DNA of 28,235 nt from Saccoglossus kowalevskii. Lineage: Eukaryota > Hemichordata > Enteropneusta > Harrimaniidae. The translations under genes were made by a program, and so were the position numbers. The stretch lies in NCBI RefSeq assembly GCF_000003605.2, contig NW_003145783.1, positions 874,998-903,232 of the forward strand, read 5' to 3'. Positions within the stretch are counted from its first letter, which is position 1, and each line of letters opens with the position of its first letter. Positions 10,801-21,256 of this stretch are shown piece after piece. The notes under the pieces were generated by a model, which saw only the letters and a list, made by a program, of their open reading frames with translations, had not been told where the DNA came from and did not search any database.

Positions 10801-13800
10801 ATCACACATCTTGGTGGCGTCCGTATGCAGAATTTCCGGTACCTACAAGTGTGAAATGACCTTTGTGATCCGATAAAGGTCATTGCGCATGCACAGTTCT
10901 TTTATTTATGGTTTGCGCATTCAATTTTATAGACGATGTTTAAACAGATTTTTTTTTTCAGTTCTACTCACGTTTTCTTGTGTAAATAAGCGGCTATCAT
11001 CATGTAGATAAAACGACTTCTAAACAAAAACAATAAGTGGCTTAACCAGAGCGAAGACAAAGGATGTTTATAAGATTAACATGGGCTTAAATAGCGTCTT
11101 CACTCCTTCTCTTTTCTACCTCCATGGTTGCATAGAACAGGTCAGATCAAAGCTGTCTTTCTTATTGGTTGACAGCTCACAATTCATGCTATGCGTATTT
11201 ATCACTTTAAAAACACAGTGACAACTATAACAGACCAGGCGTGGAAAATTTGTGTCAACACGAGAGATTCTACAAGCTTGTTATTCAAGAACTACCAATT
11301 AGCAAGAACGAACGTGATTCTTAGGACGAATGTAATTCACTCACAACTACATTTGTAAGTGAGATGATTTAATATCATCAGACGTTGGAGAAAAGAGGAA
11401 ATCACCAAAAATCATTAAAATGGCGGGTTGAGTTGAAGCGGAGGAGTCACCACCTGCATATGTGACAGACAGCCATAGTGTGTTGTTGTTTACAAATAGA
11501 TGTCTACCCATGAGCCTTTGTGTTTTCGCATACATTGCCTTTGCTTCTCTGCAAATCTCTGCATGCGCGCAGATGAAAACTCCGCTGCTTTAAATTTATT
11601 ACAAAGCTGATATTTACAACAAGCGGTTACAGTACATCGTTGATATATGTTCAAACTAGGCATGTACCCCCTCACAGTTTGCACAGAGAAATCTTACTTT
11701 TACACATACATGTACATCACTACTTGCATTTATTGGTTGTCTGTATTTTCTGATGGGGATGGTGGTTCAAGGTTTGGTAGTTTTAAGAAAATGTACAGGT
11801 TCTTTGTTTCTTTCGCTTCGTCAAAATCTTCAAAATCCTGAAAGAGATTGAACAAGAGAACATGATATTGGTCTCAGCATGGTACAAGTACAAGGTTACT
11901 TGGTGACAGTCAAACACAATGGGTATTGTCAAGAGTGAAAACAATAGTGTTGACATGTTACAATAAACTTACACCAAAGTTTATTATTACCACCACACCT
12001 AGACATGAGGAGATATGGTGCGATGACATGTTATTTTTACCTTTATATATACACCATGCAATCCTATAGACTAGAATTCGTAGAAGCTATGACAATAATT
12101 GCCTTGATACCCCAACTGAATGTATTGATACCCCCAACTGAATGTATTGATACCCCCAACTGAATGTATTGATACCCCCAACTGAATGTATTGATACCCC
12201 CAACTGAATGTATTGATACCCCAACTGAATGTATTGATACCCCCAACTGAATGTATTGATACCCCAACTGAATGTATTGATACCCCCAACTGAATGTATT
12301 GATACCCCCAACTGAATGTATTGATACCCCCAACTGAATGTATCGGTACCCCCAACTGAATGTATCGATACCCCAACTGAATGTATTGATAACCCAACTG
12401 AATGTATTGATAACCCAACTGAATGTATTGATACCCCAACTGAATGTATTGATACCCCCAACTGAATGTATTGATACCCTTCAGTATTTTCTGAACAATT
12501 TCAATCAAGGCATTTTAAGAAATACTGGCCTTAAAATTTAGTAACCCATAAATATTGAAGTTCAAGCAATGCCAAAGTTTCAGTTTTTCACATTTTCCCT
12601 GGCATACCAAACTCAGAAAAAAATATATTTAAAAATGCAATATTACATGGTGGGGGTTAAACAATTTGATGTTGATGGTGTCAATAAATTACTTGTTGTA
12701 GTTCAATAAAAGTGACAAAATCTCAAATACAATTACATCCTAGTACAATGCAATTGACACTGAGCAAGGTGAAGCTTATTGGCAGCTATACAAATTTGAC
12801 TTCACATGTGGATAGCATACACGCGGTTGTAAACGTGTTAATAAAAGGGAATACTATAACTGCTTGACCTCTGTTGTTCCATAGTTAACAAAATTATTGC
12901 AAAAATATGTATGTATGAAATAATATGAAATAAATTTGAACTGCTGTATGAGGGTAACTCTTGAATGGAATGATATCTTCAGGACGCCTGCTGGAAGCTT
13001 CCACAGATAGCCAAAATTAATGGGGAAACAAAAAGTTGCGTCAACTGATTATAGTTCTCACTTCACCAGTAAAAATTATTATTCAAAAATAAAATGGTAA
13101 AAATTAAGCATTAGAAAGCCTTATTGTCAATACAGGAATTTTCATTAAAAAAAATAATTTTAAGAGAATTTCTTCTTTTGAAGGATGCAAGTCAGTTGTG
13201 AAAACAGAACAGTCTAAGTCTCAAAACAATATGCAGAAGAAATAACACAAAGGACCAAAAAATGTTGCTTTTTGTCATTGTATTGATCTAGGAAACCTGC
13301 ATTTCATAACTTTTGGGGGGGGGGACGCAGCAACTTACCAGTAAAGTGCACCACAAAACGAATATGATGCACTACAAAACGAATATGATGCAACACAAAC
13401 TCACAAACATTTGATGTGATATAACATTTTTTAAGAGTTTTTTTTTTTAAATTCACTGGTGCATGATTTATACTGACATTGACCATCTTGAAAAAGATCT
13501 TGCTATATATACTTATAGAATGTGTAATTTGGTAGTATAATGAAATTCAAATTTTATATAGACAATTAAGGCCATACTTTTTTTATTCATTGTTTCTCGA
13601 GTTTTTATAAGAAGGAGGGCGAAAAATAAAATAAAATTAATTCTTTTTTCCATTAGATTTGTGTGATTCTCAAAGAATTGTAAGTGAGCTCATTGATCGG
13701 AGAAGAAATGAAATAAAATTTTATTCAATGTATAACCTTGTTTGAGACTTCGGTACTTTGATCATGATACTCCCACGAAAATGCAACTTGGGTTTGTTAT

Positions 13801-16800
13801 GCGGGGGGCGAAAAAAAAAAAAAAAAATGAATATAACAAATAAGTTTTTTTTAAGCAATTTTTGCACTTACAAGTCGCCGGGCGGGAGAAATTACGCTGA
13901 AATAAAATTTAATTTTTATTTCATTTTCGGCTCCTGTTCATTAGGCGGGTTCGCGAAACAAGGGATAATAAAAGTCTGGCCTAAGAGTAAATAAAATATT
14001 TGTGCTCAAATCACCTAAAAAGTGTACAGTAACGACTTTCTGAGCAGTCAATAAGCTTATTTTGAGGTATTCCATTATGTCTCAGAACCCCTACAAAATC
14101 AGTCCTATTAGCAGGCACACTGACCACGTATGATAGAATGGGGAAATACTCTGCAATGTTTATTCTGTCCAGTTAGACAGTTAACTATAAAGCCATCACC
14201 CTATTTACCACTATTCCTTAGGGCAAGAAGCAAGCTATTTGTTCAGACGTAACGTATGAAGTGAGAAGAATTAATAAAGAAGTCACATGTAATAACCAAG
14301 TTAATAAGTGTGAATTGTATAAATTTTTGTAGCAAATGATGTAATCATCAAGTGTGAGTGATAAGATTGTTAAATTTTAACTAAAAAAATAGAAAATCAG
14401 TTGATTTCTGAGTTTCTGACACTGTACATTGGTAAATTAACATATCAGCAGCTGCGAAAAGCACAAGTCAATCTAATAAGTCGCCTACATTCAGTTCAAC
14501 ATAAGAGGTAATTTTTGATGGAGTCCACAAACAAAAAAACAACCTCAGATCAGAGAAACAAAATTTACTTGAAATGCTACTGTACAATTAGCCCTAGAAC
14601 TACCATATTATTACATTAGCTAAAGGCACAATGTTTTTTTGCCGATTATCTAGCCATATAATACTACAGGACAGGTTATTAGCCAGGAATTTGCAACTGC
14701 CAGTCCAAAACAATTCAACTTCATGAAAATGTAGATGGTTTTGGATATATTTTGGTAAAATTATCAAAGAACAATAGGAAAAAACAGAAAAATGGGAAAA
14801 AGTTGCCAGTCCAAAATCAAAGTTGCCGGTCTGTTTGGTGGGTGGACTGGTGGCTGGCTAAAACCCTGCTACAAGGTAAGCCAAAATACATGTAAGCTTG
14901 CGGATCCAAATCATGTAATATGATGTTGATGTAATAGCATACACACAGCTGGCAATGAATATTTGTTCAAATAAAAAATTAATTTTCCGGCTGTCTGGGT
15001 GATACGCATTAGCAAATCAGTGATGTAAATAATTATTCTGATTGATGCTTACATAGCAGTATTCGTTCAATGAATGTATTGAAATGCACATGCATGCCAG
15101 ATTTAACATTACTCTTTCATAGCTACATTTGCAGAATAATTTTAATTTTATGATAATTGATATTTTTATCACGATGCAATATCAAACGAAATTCTTTCCA
15201 AACGCTCCAAAATACTCTATTACATATACATGTAAATATGAACATTATTCACGAATAATTGTCCAGAAAATTATAATTCATATTATTGCTAATTTATGAT
15301 GTATTAACAACTTTGGAAAACTGACAAACATGATCCTACAACCACAATAATCAGACTGTTTGCAGCACAACTTATACTTGCTACACTGAAATCAACTAGA
15401 AGACAGCAAAAGATGTAGTAAGCACATTTAGCTAATACTTACATCTCAATGTACAGTATTTCAGTGACTCAGAAACAAACTGATAAAAGTAAAATTGATT
15501 AATTCAACAAATTATGTTGTTAAAATCTTGGTACTTACACAGTATAGGCAGCTAATATTGTCAACATGCGCGGGGAGAGAGTCTTCCAAAAAACAGTGCG
15601 GCATGCACTCACACCTAAATATCATGCGTGGTAGAGGTCCTACATGTAGTTAGTATAACCTGTCTAGAAATTACGGCATTCATAGTAGTAGCATGTTTAT
15701 GTTTCTCGTACATTTTAATATACATGTACTGTAAGGCTAATTTCACAAGAGACACATTTAAGCAAAGTTTTACAGCACTGTTACGTCGCTATGTTCTTGA
15801 GGCTGTCGCAGGAACTTTTGCAAAAATGTTGTCCTTGTGAAAACAAGCAACGAAAATGTTAGCTTCCAAAATGTTTACAGCAAACATTACACATTTACAG
15901 AGCTCGCAGTATTGGAAATACGATACAGGTATATTTTCTATAGCAAAGCGAGAAAGAGTTGTAACATTGCATGCACAGTAAAAACCCAAGAAATAGTTTT
16001 CGAAAAAAAAACATAAGATAATATTGTACATATAAGTACATTTGTTTGTTGAGTAATATGTAAAGTCTATACTGTATTATTATTACTTTGGCATTTCTAA
16101 ATAAATACCTGTTAGTACGATGTTACTTTATTAGGGGGAGGGGTAATTTTTTCACAAGCAATGTACTATTATTAAATACAGTAGTGCTATTGTACAAAAA
16201 GTTGAGAATGAATGAGTAATTGCAAAGACAAATATATATATATATATATACACATGTATATGGCCACTGTGATTTGTATTTTATTAATATTTAAAGCAAG
16301 TTTGTGTTATTTAGAATCATAGAAATGGGTAAGCTATGGTACAGGTTATATAACCAGTACAATTCAAGTTACAATTTATAACTTAAACCCAATAAAAAAA
16401 CACAACCCTATATAAAGTTGCAATTTGATTGAGTATAATTAAACCCCAATTAAATCGTAAACCTATTTAGATTTTTATTTTAGTTTGGTTTGATAGTGGT
16501 TGTCAAGTGATGGCATTTTATGTTGCCCTGTAATCACTAACACAGTGTAATTGGACGAAAAGATTATCATTAAGTCACTTTTGTTTTGCATAGCAATATA
16601 CATTATTACAAGACCAAGAAATAAATTTGTTTCTAGTTATCTTATGGGTCGGTTAAATATGTGCACATCATAGCTTTTTTATTTGTATTGTAAGAATCTT
16701 GGGAAAAAAAAGAAAAATTATTTCCATAACAAAACAAAATCCAAGCACAAATTTAGTTGCAAGTTGGATAGAAAACAAAAATGAGTTGTGTGGTTCTGTC

Positions 16801-19800
16801 ATTCTCAACAAATGCTTGGCGACAATATGCAAATTAAAGTCTAGTTGTATTGTCTAGTCAGTGCAATATAGTCTCAACATACACACAGTGCAGGCAGTTT
16901 GCAAGTACATTGTAACTAGTTTTATGTGCACTTTAAAATTGTCTTGGTTTCATACTTTGAATGTAAATTTTCAGTCTATTAGATCAATTCGAGAAATGGC
17001 AAAGTTAGACCCTTTAAATGCACTGAAAACATTTAATTAAACAGATAACATGCAGATCCCAAATATATAAATTGCACGATATACTGATGATTTTGCAATG
17101 TTATATCAGCTACTCAGATATTTATTTCAACATTCTCTCAGCAGATTAAACAGGAAACATTCAGACATTATCAACTTACCCCTAGGTACTCTGTATCACT
17201 GAATAGCTGGGGTGGTAACGGTTTACCAGTGTCTGGTTGTCTACTGTTTTGCCACATGAAAGTCTTCTGTTCTTCATCAACTGATATATCAATCCTGTCA
17301 AACTCTATATGTTTACCTTCTAGCACCATGAATACAGCCTGTTGCTGTTTCTTGATCTGAAAAGATTTACAATAGCAGAGAAGGAAATTGAATCTTTTCA
17401 ACCTACGTTTCAATGTTATTAGTTTGCATACTAATTTAGCTATCAGACAAAGACAAATAATTTACGGAATTATACACTGGATATCACATACAGACATACT
17501 CTTGGGTTTTGGTATTTATGTACCCAGAGCTACTAGCAGTAAACAGTAGAAGCGTTTCTATAAACCTAGCATCATGGCAAACGTACATTTTATAAAGTTG
17601 AAGTTACAGACAGAGGCTTTGTTACTATCAAACAATAAATGTATATATCAATAATAAATTAATATCATTTCTTTATAGATTTAGTCATTCTTTCATTCAC
17701 ACCATTTATGCAAGACTATATTATACAGAGGCTAGTGAAGAGGTCTCACATTTCTTTGATAGAAATGCAGAGAAAAACATCTGAGTTTCAAGTAACAGGC
17801 TAACAAAATACTGGGCAGACAAAGTTTTTATTTTATTTTGTTCCCAATGTTATTTCCATCATAAAAATATGCATTTGATACAGACTTCAGATTAACCTTT
17901 TCACCACCAGTTCCATCTTTTCATCACAAATTCACAAAATAGTCTCATTTATAGTATGCACTTTCTTTCAGAAGATTAGTACAAAAATGGCCAATGACCA
18001 GTAAAAACTAAAAATGAACTCAAATTGTGTCTGTTGGCTCCAAAATTAGGGTTCATTTTCTGAAATATTGAAAAATATAAGAAAAAAGTACAGACAAATT
18101 TAGTCAAAAAAGTTTAGTGGTGAAAAAATTAAGAAAGGGTGACGACCATTAATTGATTTTCTGTTCACTGTGAAATCTTGTGTATTGTGTGAAAGGAACG
18201 GACCAAACTTCTGCAGCAAAAAAAATCATTTGATTTTTAATTTAAATTTCTTTTAATATCATATGGCTCAATGATGAAATGCCAATCTTTGAAGAAGGGA
18301 ATATAGCACCAAGATATCCTTATTTCAGCCAAATTGACCATCATAAAATGTGTATAACACATTATTAACCATGGAAATACACAACAAAACTTTCCCATTC
18401 CACGTGATGCTCCAACGCCACTCTGTTTCTATGACCTTGTTCTGTATTTTCATTCGATTTCATGCATAACGTGGGACCTTGCAGTGAACAGAAAATATAG
18501 TCTATTGCAAGTCAGTCATAATGGTGGATTTATTAGTCCTATTCTGGTCAGTAAATGAAAAAAATTAATTTTTGTTGATGGATGGCTAATTTGCATAAAA
18601 AAAAAAGTTCACACGATAATATAGGTACATGTAGGGTTAGTGGAAACTCTTATTTTTTTCCACTGCTAGTCTAATTACTTTCATACTCAATTTAACATTG
18701 TATCTTTTATAAAAACCTTTCATTTAATTTCATTAATAACATTAGTTTTAAGGCAGTTTGATCTGAATTTGAATTTTGCTCTATTGTGGATGTTGCATAT
18801 ATACGCAATGCATTGTGGGTGAGAATAACCCATTGTATATAATATAATTTTTTTTTTAAATGTTATCACAATATTGGGATTCATATCATTAATTAATTAA
18901 TTAATATACGACTTTTTCATCCCATGAGACTTTTTAAAGTATAGTTTTAATTTGCAAAAAATACAATTTGTATTCGGAAAATATGCTTGAACTGAAGATA
19001 TATTGGAGTGCAAAAAAGCATACAATATGATTTATTGAGATAATCTGTAACAATGTTATTGTGAACACTATTCATTTCTGTTTGACCTCATGCATTCAGT
19101 GCATACACATTCAATGGCAATCAATACCATGTGTGCTGCTTCCCTACTACAATGTAAATCCTTCCATATTTTTTAAGCCACAGAATAGTTGAAATTTGTG
19201 AATATATTGTAGCAGAACATCAGTGAAAGCACCAATTTCTTGTTTTGTACTATAAATATTTAGCTGTTCTTTTGTAAAATTCTTAAATATCATGTTAAAT
19301 TTAGAAAAAATTACCAGTCACAAACAAATTTCAAAAAAAAAATGCCATAAAGAAGAAACTATATTTCCTATAACTACATGTATATCTATTCCTAGTAATC
19401 ATTTTGAAAGAAAAAAAAAAGTTTATTTTATGCAAATGAGCTCATGGTCATACCATACTGTGTTGTTTTATTGCATGTACTTCCTTCTACATGTATGTAG
19501 TATTAAAGTGGCTAGCGCTTGTACACTGTCTTAAGGAAATACATGCTGAAAAACTGCTAAGACTGCTATCAAAAACAAAACTGAATAATGGAAGATAACA
19601 GAGAGAATGCAATTGTTTTTAAACATGTATTTTGTAATAAACAACCCGCAGAAGCTCTTACACGGTTTACTACAATCGTAACACTTCCAGAGGCTGCATG
19701 CTGGATGTCGCAATGATTAGCAACTGCACTTTCAGGGAATAACACTTTCAAATTGGGCAATTAATTTAAAAAGGCAAATGGGTGTAGGGACTAATTGTAT

Positions 19801-20824
19801 GGATAATCGCATGTTCATTTATCGTTTTACTGAATCTGTTTTGAATATGATTGTAGGTTGCAGTCATTTATGGATTGTTTGGGGTATTTTGGCTTGTTTG
19901 CCTAGTTTTTGAGGTTGTTTGGGTCATTTTCAATATATAAGAGGCCCAGTGAAATTTATAAACATTTATAAAGTGAAATGGAATGTCTTTGTTGCACTGA
20001 GGATAGTAATTGATGTTCAACAATTAAATCAGAAAATTCACCAAAATTATGTTTCCGAGAAGATAACTTTAGACAATTTTTATCGCTGTACATGAATGAC
20101 AACAGTGGTTGTAGAAATGATCATCTCAGTGGTGTCAGGAATGGATTTCTGTTGCAAATTTGGCAGCACGGAGGTGGGTGGGTGGGGCATGTATCGCTTC
20201 AGTTCACATAAAGTTTAATCGTTTTAGATTTCATAAACAGCTTAGAGTTTTAAATAAATTCAAAAAAATCTCGAATTGAAATCAAATACAATTGTTGCAA
20301 CTCATAATCATAAACGATTGTGAAATTCGCCGCGAGATTCAGCAAAGAAACCTAGGTGCATTTTGTTTGAAAACGGAAGTATAGTTGTATAATTAGTATT
20401 TTAGACACAACATAAAAAAACAGACGCGAAAAAAAAGCAAAACTGTGCAAATACAAGGTAATGCAAGTGAATAACATGTTCACCCTATATAAAATGTCAG
20501 AAATTGATAACAAATATTTGACCGGAGAAAAACAGAGACCTATTGTGGTCACGGTGTCAATGAACTGGTAAGAAACGGGTGTATATTTTCGACTTTTTCT
20601 TTGATTATTTGTAATTACAACACAGATTTAATTAAGCAATTATATTCTCATTTAGTGAGTACATATAATTTTTGATTGTTGTAATCGTGCCCAATAAATA
20701 GCTCAGTCTTTCAGCTGATTCTGATGTAAACAACTCGGACGAACGGCAGTGTTGTTAAGTTGACCCTTCGATGACTCACCTGAGGGGAGCTAGAAACACT
20801 GGAGTAATACACTTTAAGAACCAT
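7821..20824 (-). CDS. SH3BGRL: SH3BGRL-family small thioredoxin-fold protein, whole gene with two alternative last exons
   Basis: Gene-level entry, coding order 20780-20824, 17180-17356, then either 11730-11837 or 7821-7889. All coding junctions are phase 0 and have GT-AG signals. The products are 109 residues (exon 3a) or 96 residues (exon 3b); vertebrate SH3BGRL is about 114. The protein opens MVLKVYYSSVSSSPQ, matching the MVIRVYIASSSGS start of human SH3BGRL. It contains I-KKQQ, DIS/DIA and the signature GKPLPPQLF (residues 59-67), which combines the proline-rich SH3-binding stretch with a PPxxF EVH1-type motif. Like the family it has a glutaredoxin-like fold without the redox CxxC. The role is thought to be adaptor-like rather than enzymatic. 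An in-frame TAA three codons upstream fixes the start. Which vertebrate paralogue it matches cannot be specified; it probably predates their split. Confidence 0.93.
7966..7989. repeat. T10G14 homopolymer pair
   Basis: Ten T (7966-7975) are followed directly by fourteen G (7976-7989). In the SH3BGRL pre-mRNA this reads C14A10, just upstream of exon 3b. Such tracts are length-unstable and error-prone in assembly, so the exact count may be unreliable. Confidence 0.9.
8132..8343. mobile_element. TA-flanked MITE, 208 bp, internally modular
   Basis: The element at 8134-8341 is bounded by TA on each side. Its terminal inverted repeats are about 35 bp with only a few differences: left CTGTGGAATACTTTAATTTC, right (reverse complement) CTGTAGAATACTTTATTTTC. 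The interior repeats a GGAATTTATTTTC(G/A)CTG-like module several times in both orientations. TA flanks and CTGT ends fit a Tc1/mariner-derived element. It is intronic, between SH3BGRL exons 3a and 3b, and has no coding capacity. Confidence 0.8.
9690..9763 (-). mobile_element. Truncated second copy of the 8132-8343 MITE
   Basis: The sequence around GAATTTATTTTTGCTATTTT and AGTGAAAATAAAATCC matches the reverse complement of the right half of the 8134-8341 element in the same order, so this copy is inverted relative to it. The far end cannot be followed past about 9763, so it appears truncated or badly decayed. Confidence 0.65.
9844..10013. mobile_element. Candidate TA-flanked MITE, 166 bp
   Basis: The left end CCTTATTTGCTCT (9846 on) is matched by AGAGCAAATATGG at 9999-10011, with one mismatch. 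TA lies outside each end (9844-9845, 10012-10013). The word TATTTGCTCTATT also occurs at about 8603 and 26728, and inverted near 8917, suggesting a dispersed family. It lies within the SH3BGRL gene. Confidence 0.5.
10365..11133. mobile_element. P-like MITE with 7-bp TSD, 755 bp
   Basis: The element at 10372-11126 is flanked by perfect direct repeats GTTGCAT (10365-10371 and 11127-11133). Its terminal inverted repeats are 38-39 bp, starting CATGGAGGTAGAAAAG, with one single-base indel and one mismatch. Ends fitting CANRG with a 7- or 8-bp duplication are, as I recall, characteristic of the P superfamily; a hAT origin (8 bp) is less likely. Interior words TTTCCGGTAC, GCGCATGC and AAGACAAAGG recur in the same order in the element at 22714-23444. 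The long open frame inside (10509-10859) shows no transposase motif. It sits between SH3BGRL exons 3a and 3b. Confidence 0.8.
11595..11600 (-). terminator. Candidate poly(A) signal for SH3BGRL exon 3a transcript
   Basis: TTTATT on the plus strand is AATAAA on the minus strand, 130 nt downstream of the exon 3a stop codon. It would give a short 3'UTR. The stop codon itself also lies inside an AATAAA at 11729-11734, which is too early to be the likely signal. No cleavage site is visible. Confidence 0.45.
11730..11837 (-). CDS. SH3BGRL: SH3BGRL alternative terminal exon 3a
   Basis: The acceptor CAATCTCTTTCAG, with a good pyrimidine tract, precedes GAT at 11837. The exon reads DFEDFDEAKETKNLYIFLK, then LPNLEPPSPSENTDNQ and TAA (11730-11732), 35 residues. 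It joins exon 2 in phase 0. Its FLKL...PPSP tail resembles the vertebrate FLGLTAPPGS end, so this is probably the canonical C terminus. It shares D.E.FDEA.E...L..FLK with exon 3b, evidence of exon duplication. The two cannot both be read in one mRNA because each carries a stop. A GGGGG-rich VNTR begins 268 nt upstream in the intron. Confidence 0.88.
   Translation of the reverse strand, partial: DFEDFDEAKETKNLYIFLKLPNLEPPSPSENTDNQ
12106..12482. repeat. 21/22-bp VNTR, about 17.4 copies
   Basis: There are eighteen GATACC-type starts from 12106 to 12473; the last copy is partial. Units are 22 bp when the C-run is five and 21 bp when it is four (or AACCC); all continue AACTGAATGTATT. Variants include GGTACC at 12345 and two adjacent GATAACCC copies at 12388 and 12409. 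In the SH3BGRL transcript the array reads as G3-G5 runs every 21-22 nt, ending about 268 nt before the exon 3a acceptor. Open frames through it on the minus strand, with (I/V)SIHSVG- and YQYIQLG-type periodicity, are an effect of the repeat. The 21/22 mix breaks any single long frame. Confidence 0.97.
13315..13397. repeat. G10 tract and 21-bp short tandem repeat
   Basis: A G10 run at 13315-13324 is followed by two copies of a 21-bp unit starting GCAC(C/T)ACAAAACG at 13348 and 13369, then a partial third from 13390. It is intronic in SH3BGRL and no coding role was seen. Confidence 0.85.
13600..13990. repeat. Purine-rich low-complexity region
   Basis: G-rich blocks (GGAGGGCG, GCGGGGGGCG, GCCGGGCGGGAG) alternate with A-rich blocks such as AATAAAATAAAATT and an A17-18 run at about 13811. 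A hairpin, GAAATAAAA / TTTTATTTC, lies near 13900-13923. No Pol III A and B boxes were found, so I do not call it a SINE. Intronic. Confidence 0.5.
14664..14876. mobile_element. hAT-like MITE, 197 bp
   Basis: The element at 14672-14868 has ends CAGGTTATTAGCCAG and, reversed, CAGGGTTTTAGCCAG, differing at two of fifteen positions. The flanking 8-mers CTACAGGA and CTACAAGG agree at six of eight bases, a plausible decayed 8-bp duplication. CAGGG ends with an 8-bp duplication fit the hAT superfamily. Internal words TTGCCAGTCCAAAA and TTGCCGGTCTG repeat. It lies in SH3BGRL intron 2. Confidence 0.6.
16070..16183. mobile_element. Candidate short TA-flanked MITE, 110 bp
   Basis: The left end CTGTATTATTATTAC and the reversed right end CTGTATTTAATAATAG pair imperfectly, with TA outside each end. 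The AT-rich ends make chance pairing possible. Like the elements at 1462 and 8134 it starts with CTGT. Confidence 0.35.
16233..16250. repeat. (TA)n microsatellite
   Basis: An 18-bp TA run within SH3BGRL intron 2. Confidence 0.9.
17180..17356 (-). CDS. SH3BGRL: SH3BGRL exon 2
   Basis: 59 codons lie between the acceptor CTTTTCAG (17357-17364) and the donor GTAAGTTGA (17171-17179), phase 0 at both ends. The peptide starts IKKQQQAVFMVLEGK and ends LFSDTEYLG. It carries most of the thioredoxin-like fold: the first helix (KKQQQAVFMVLEGK), the strand and turn IEFDRIDIS, the W-containing segment KTFMWQNS, and GKPLPPQLF. The PLPPQLF element is the family's SH3/EVH1-ligand signature. Conservation with human SH3BGRL runs over the whole exon, which makes this the strongest support for the gene. 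Confidence 0.95.
17892..18132. mobile_element. Candidate TTAA-flanked MITE, 233 bp
   Basis: The element at 17896-18128 lies between TTAA at 17892-17895 and 18129-18132. The left end CCTTTTCACCACCA and reversed right end TTTTTTCACCACTA match at eleven of fourteen positions. A TTAA duplication with CCY-type ends suggests piggyBac, but the termini are short. Intron 1 of SH3BGRL. Confidence 0.5.
18156..18496. mobile_element. Candidate inverted-repeat element, 341 bp
   Basis: ATTTTCTGTTCACTG (18156-18170) is matched exactly by its reverse complement at 18482-18496. The target duplication is unclear, so the superfamily is not assigned. It abuts the TTAA element at 17892-18132, suggesting a transposon-rich patch. 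Confidence 0.45.
18888..18906. repeat. (ATTA)n microsatellite
   Basis: About 4.5 ATTA units in SH3BGRL intron 1. Confidence 0.9.
20173..20187 (+). other. Potential G-quadruplex
   Basis: GGTGGGTGGGTGGGG has four G-runs of 2, 3, 3 and 4 separated by single T loops, on the strand that is template for SH3BGRL. It lies in intron 1, about 640 bp from the start codon. The first run has only two Gs, so a two-tetrad or imperfect three-tetrad fold is possible. Confidence 0.5.
20780..20824 (-). CDS. SH3BGRL: SH3BGRL exon 1 (coding part)
   Basis: Fifteen codons, MVLKVYYSSVSSSPQ, from the ATG at 20824 to the donor CAG/GTGAGTC. The start context TTCAAGATGG has A at -3 and G at +4, and an in-frame TAA lies three codons upstream, so this is the start. 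It encodes the first beta strand of the fold. Family members have a similarly short first coding exon. Splicing to exon 2 keeps the frame (Q-I). The 5'UTR continues into the shared promoter region; its start is not visible. Confidence 0.93.
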
Positions 20825-21242
20825 CTTGAATTACGAAATTCAACGCTAGATGAGTTGTCTGTTATACTATGATGCTCACTTAATCGTAACTGAGGAGATA
20901 TTGAGCGCGATGGAATGGATATTTGGATGATTTCAACCAGGAAGTGCAAATAGAGAAGTACGGAATATCATACAAAATGGCAGACGCGACCCCGCCTATC
21001 AACCCCTGATGTGGCGACGTCATCAAAACAAAGCGACTGAAAATAAAAACAAAATAGCTGTATGGTTTATTTTATGTTCTCACCTAAATGTTTTCATTTT
21101 GACTTAAATTGCCAATTTCACGCTATATCTGACATCACATCGATCGAAAAAATACGCCCAACAGTGAGATGTTGAGAAACGAGTATTGCGTGAGCAGTGC
21201 ACAAGAAGTGATGACGAGTTATTTTGTGTGCATCAGTGTTGT

Positions 21243-21256
21243 GTTCCCATAGCAAG
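21243..21256 (+). promoter_or_regulatory. RFX X-box-like site
   Basis: GTTCCCATAGCAAG fits the X-box consensus RYYNYYATRRNRAC at 13 of 14 positions. RFX factors binding X-boxes drive ciliary genes across animals, and the downstream gene encodes a ciliary protein. The site is about 180 bp before the donor of the proposed LCA5 5'UTR intron, a sensible distance if transcription begins near 21300-21400. A single motif match could be chance. Confidence 0.5.

Noticed and set aside
10509-10859. 116-codon open frame
   Set aside because: Lies inside the P-like MITE; no transposase motif; length is reachable by chance in this less AT-rich interior.
12064-12508. Long minus-strand open frames with (I/V)SIHSVG- or YQYIQLG-type periodic peptides
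   Set aside because: They are translations of the 21/22-bp VNTR in three frames. The unit length mix shifts frame repeatedly, and the array lies in an intron.
13600-13990. SINE
   Set aside because: A-rich tails are present but no Pol III A or B box at the proper spacing could be found.
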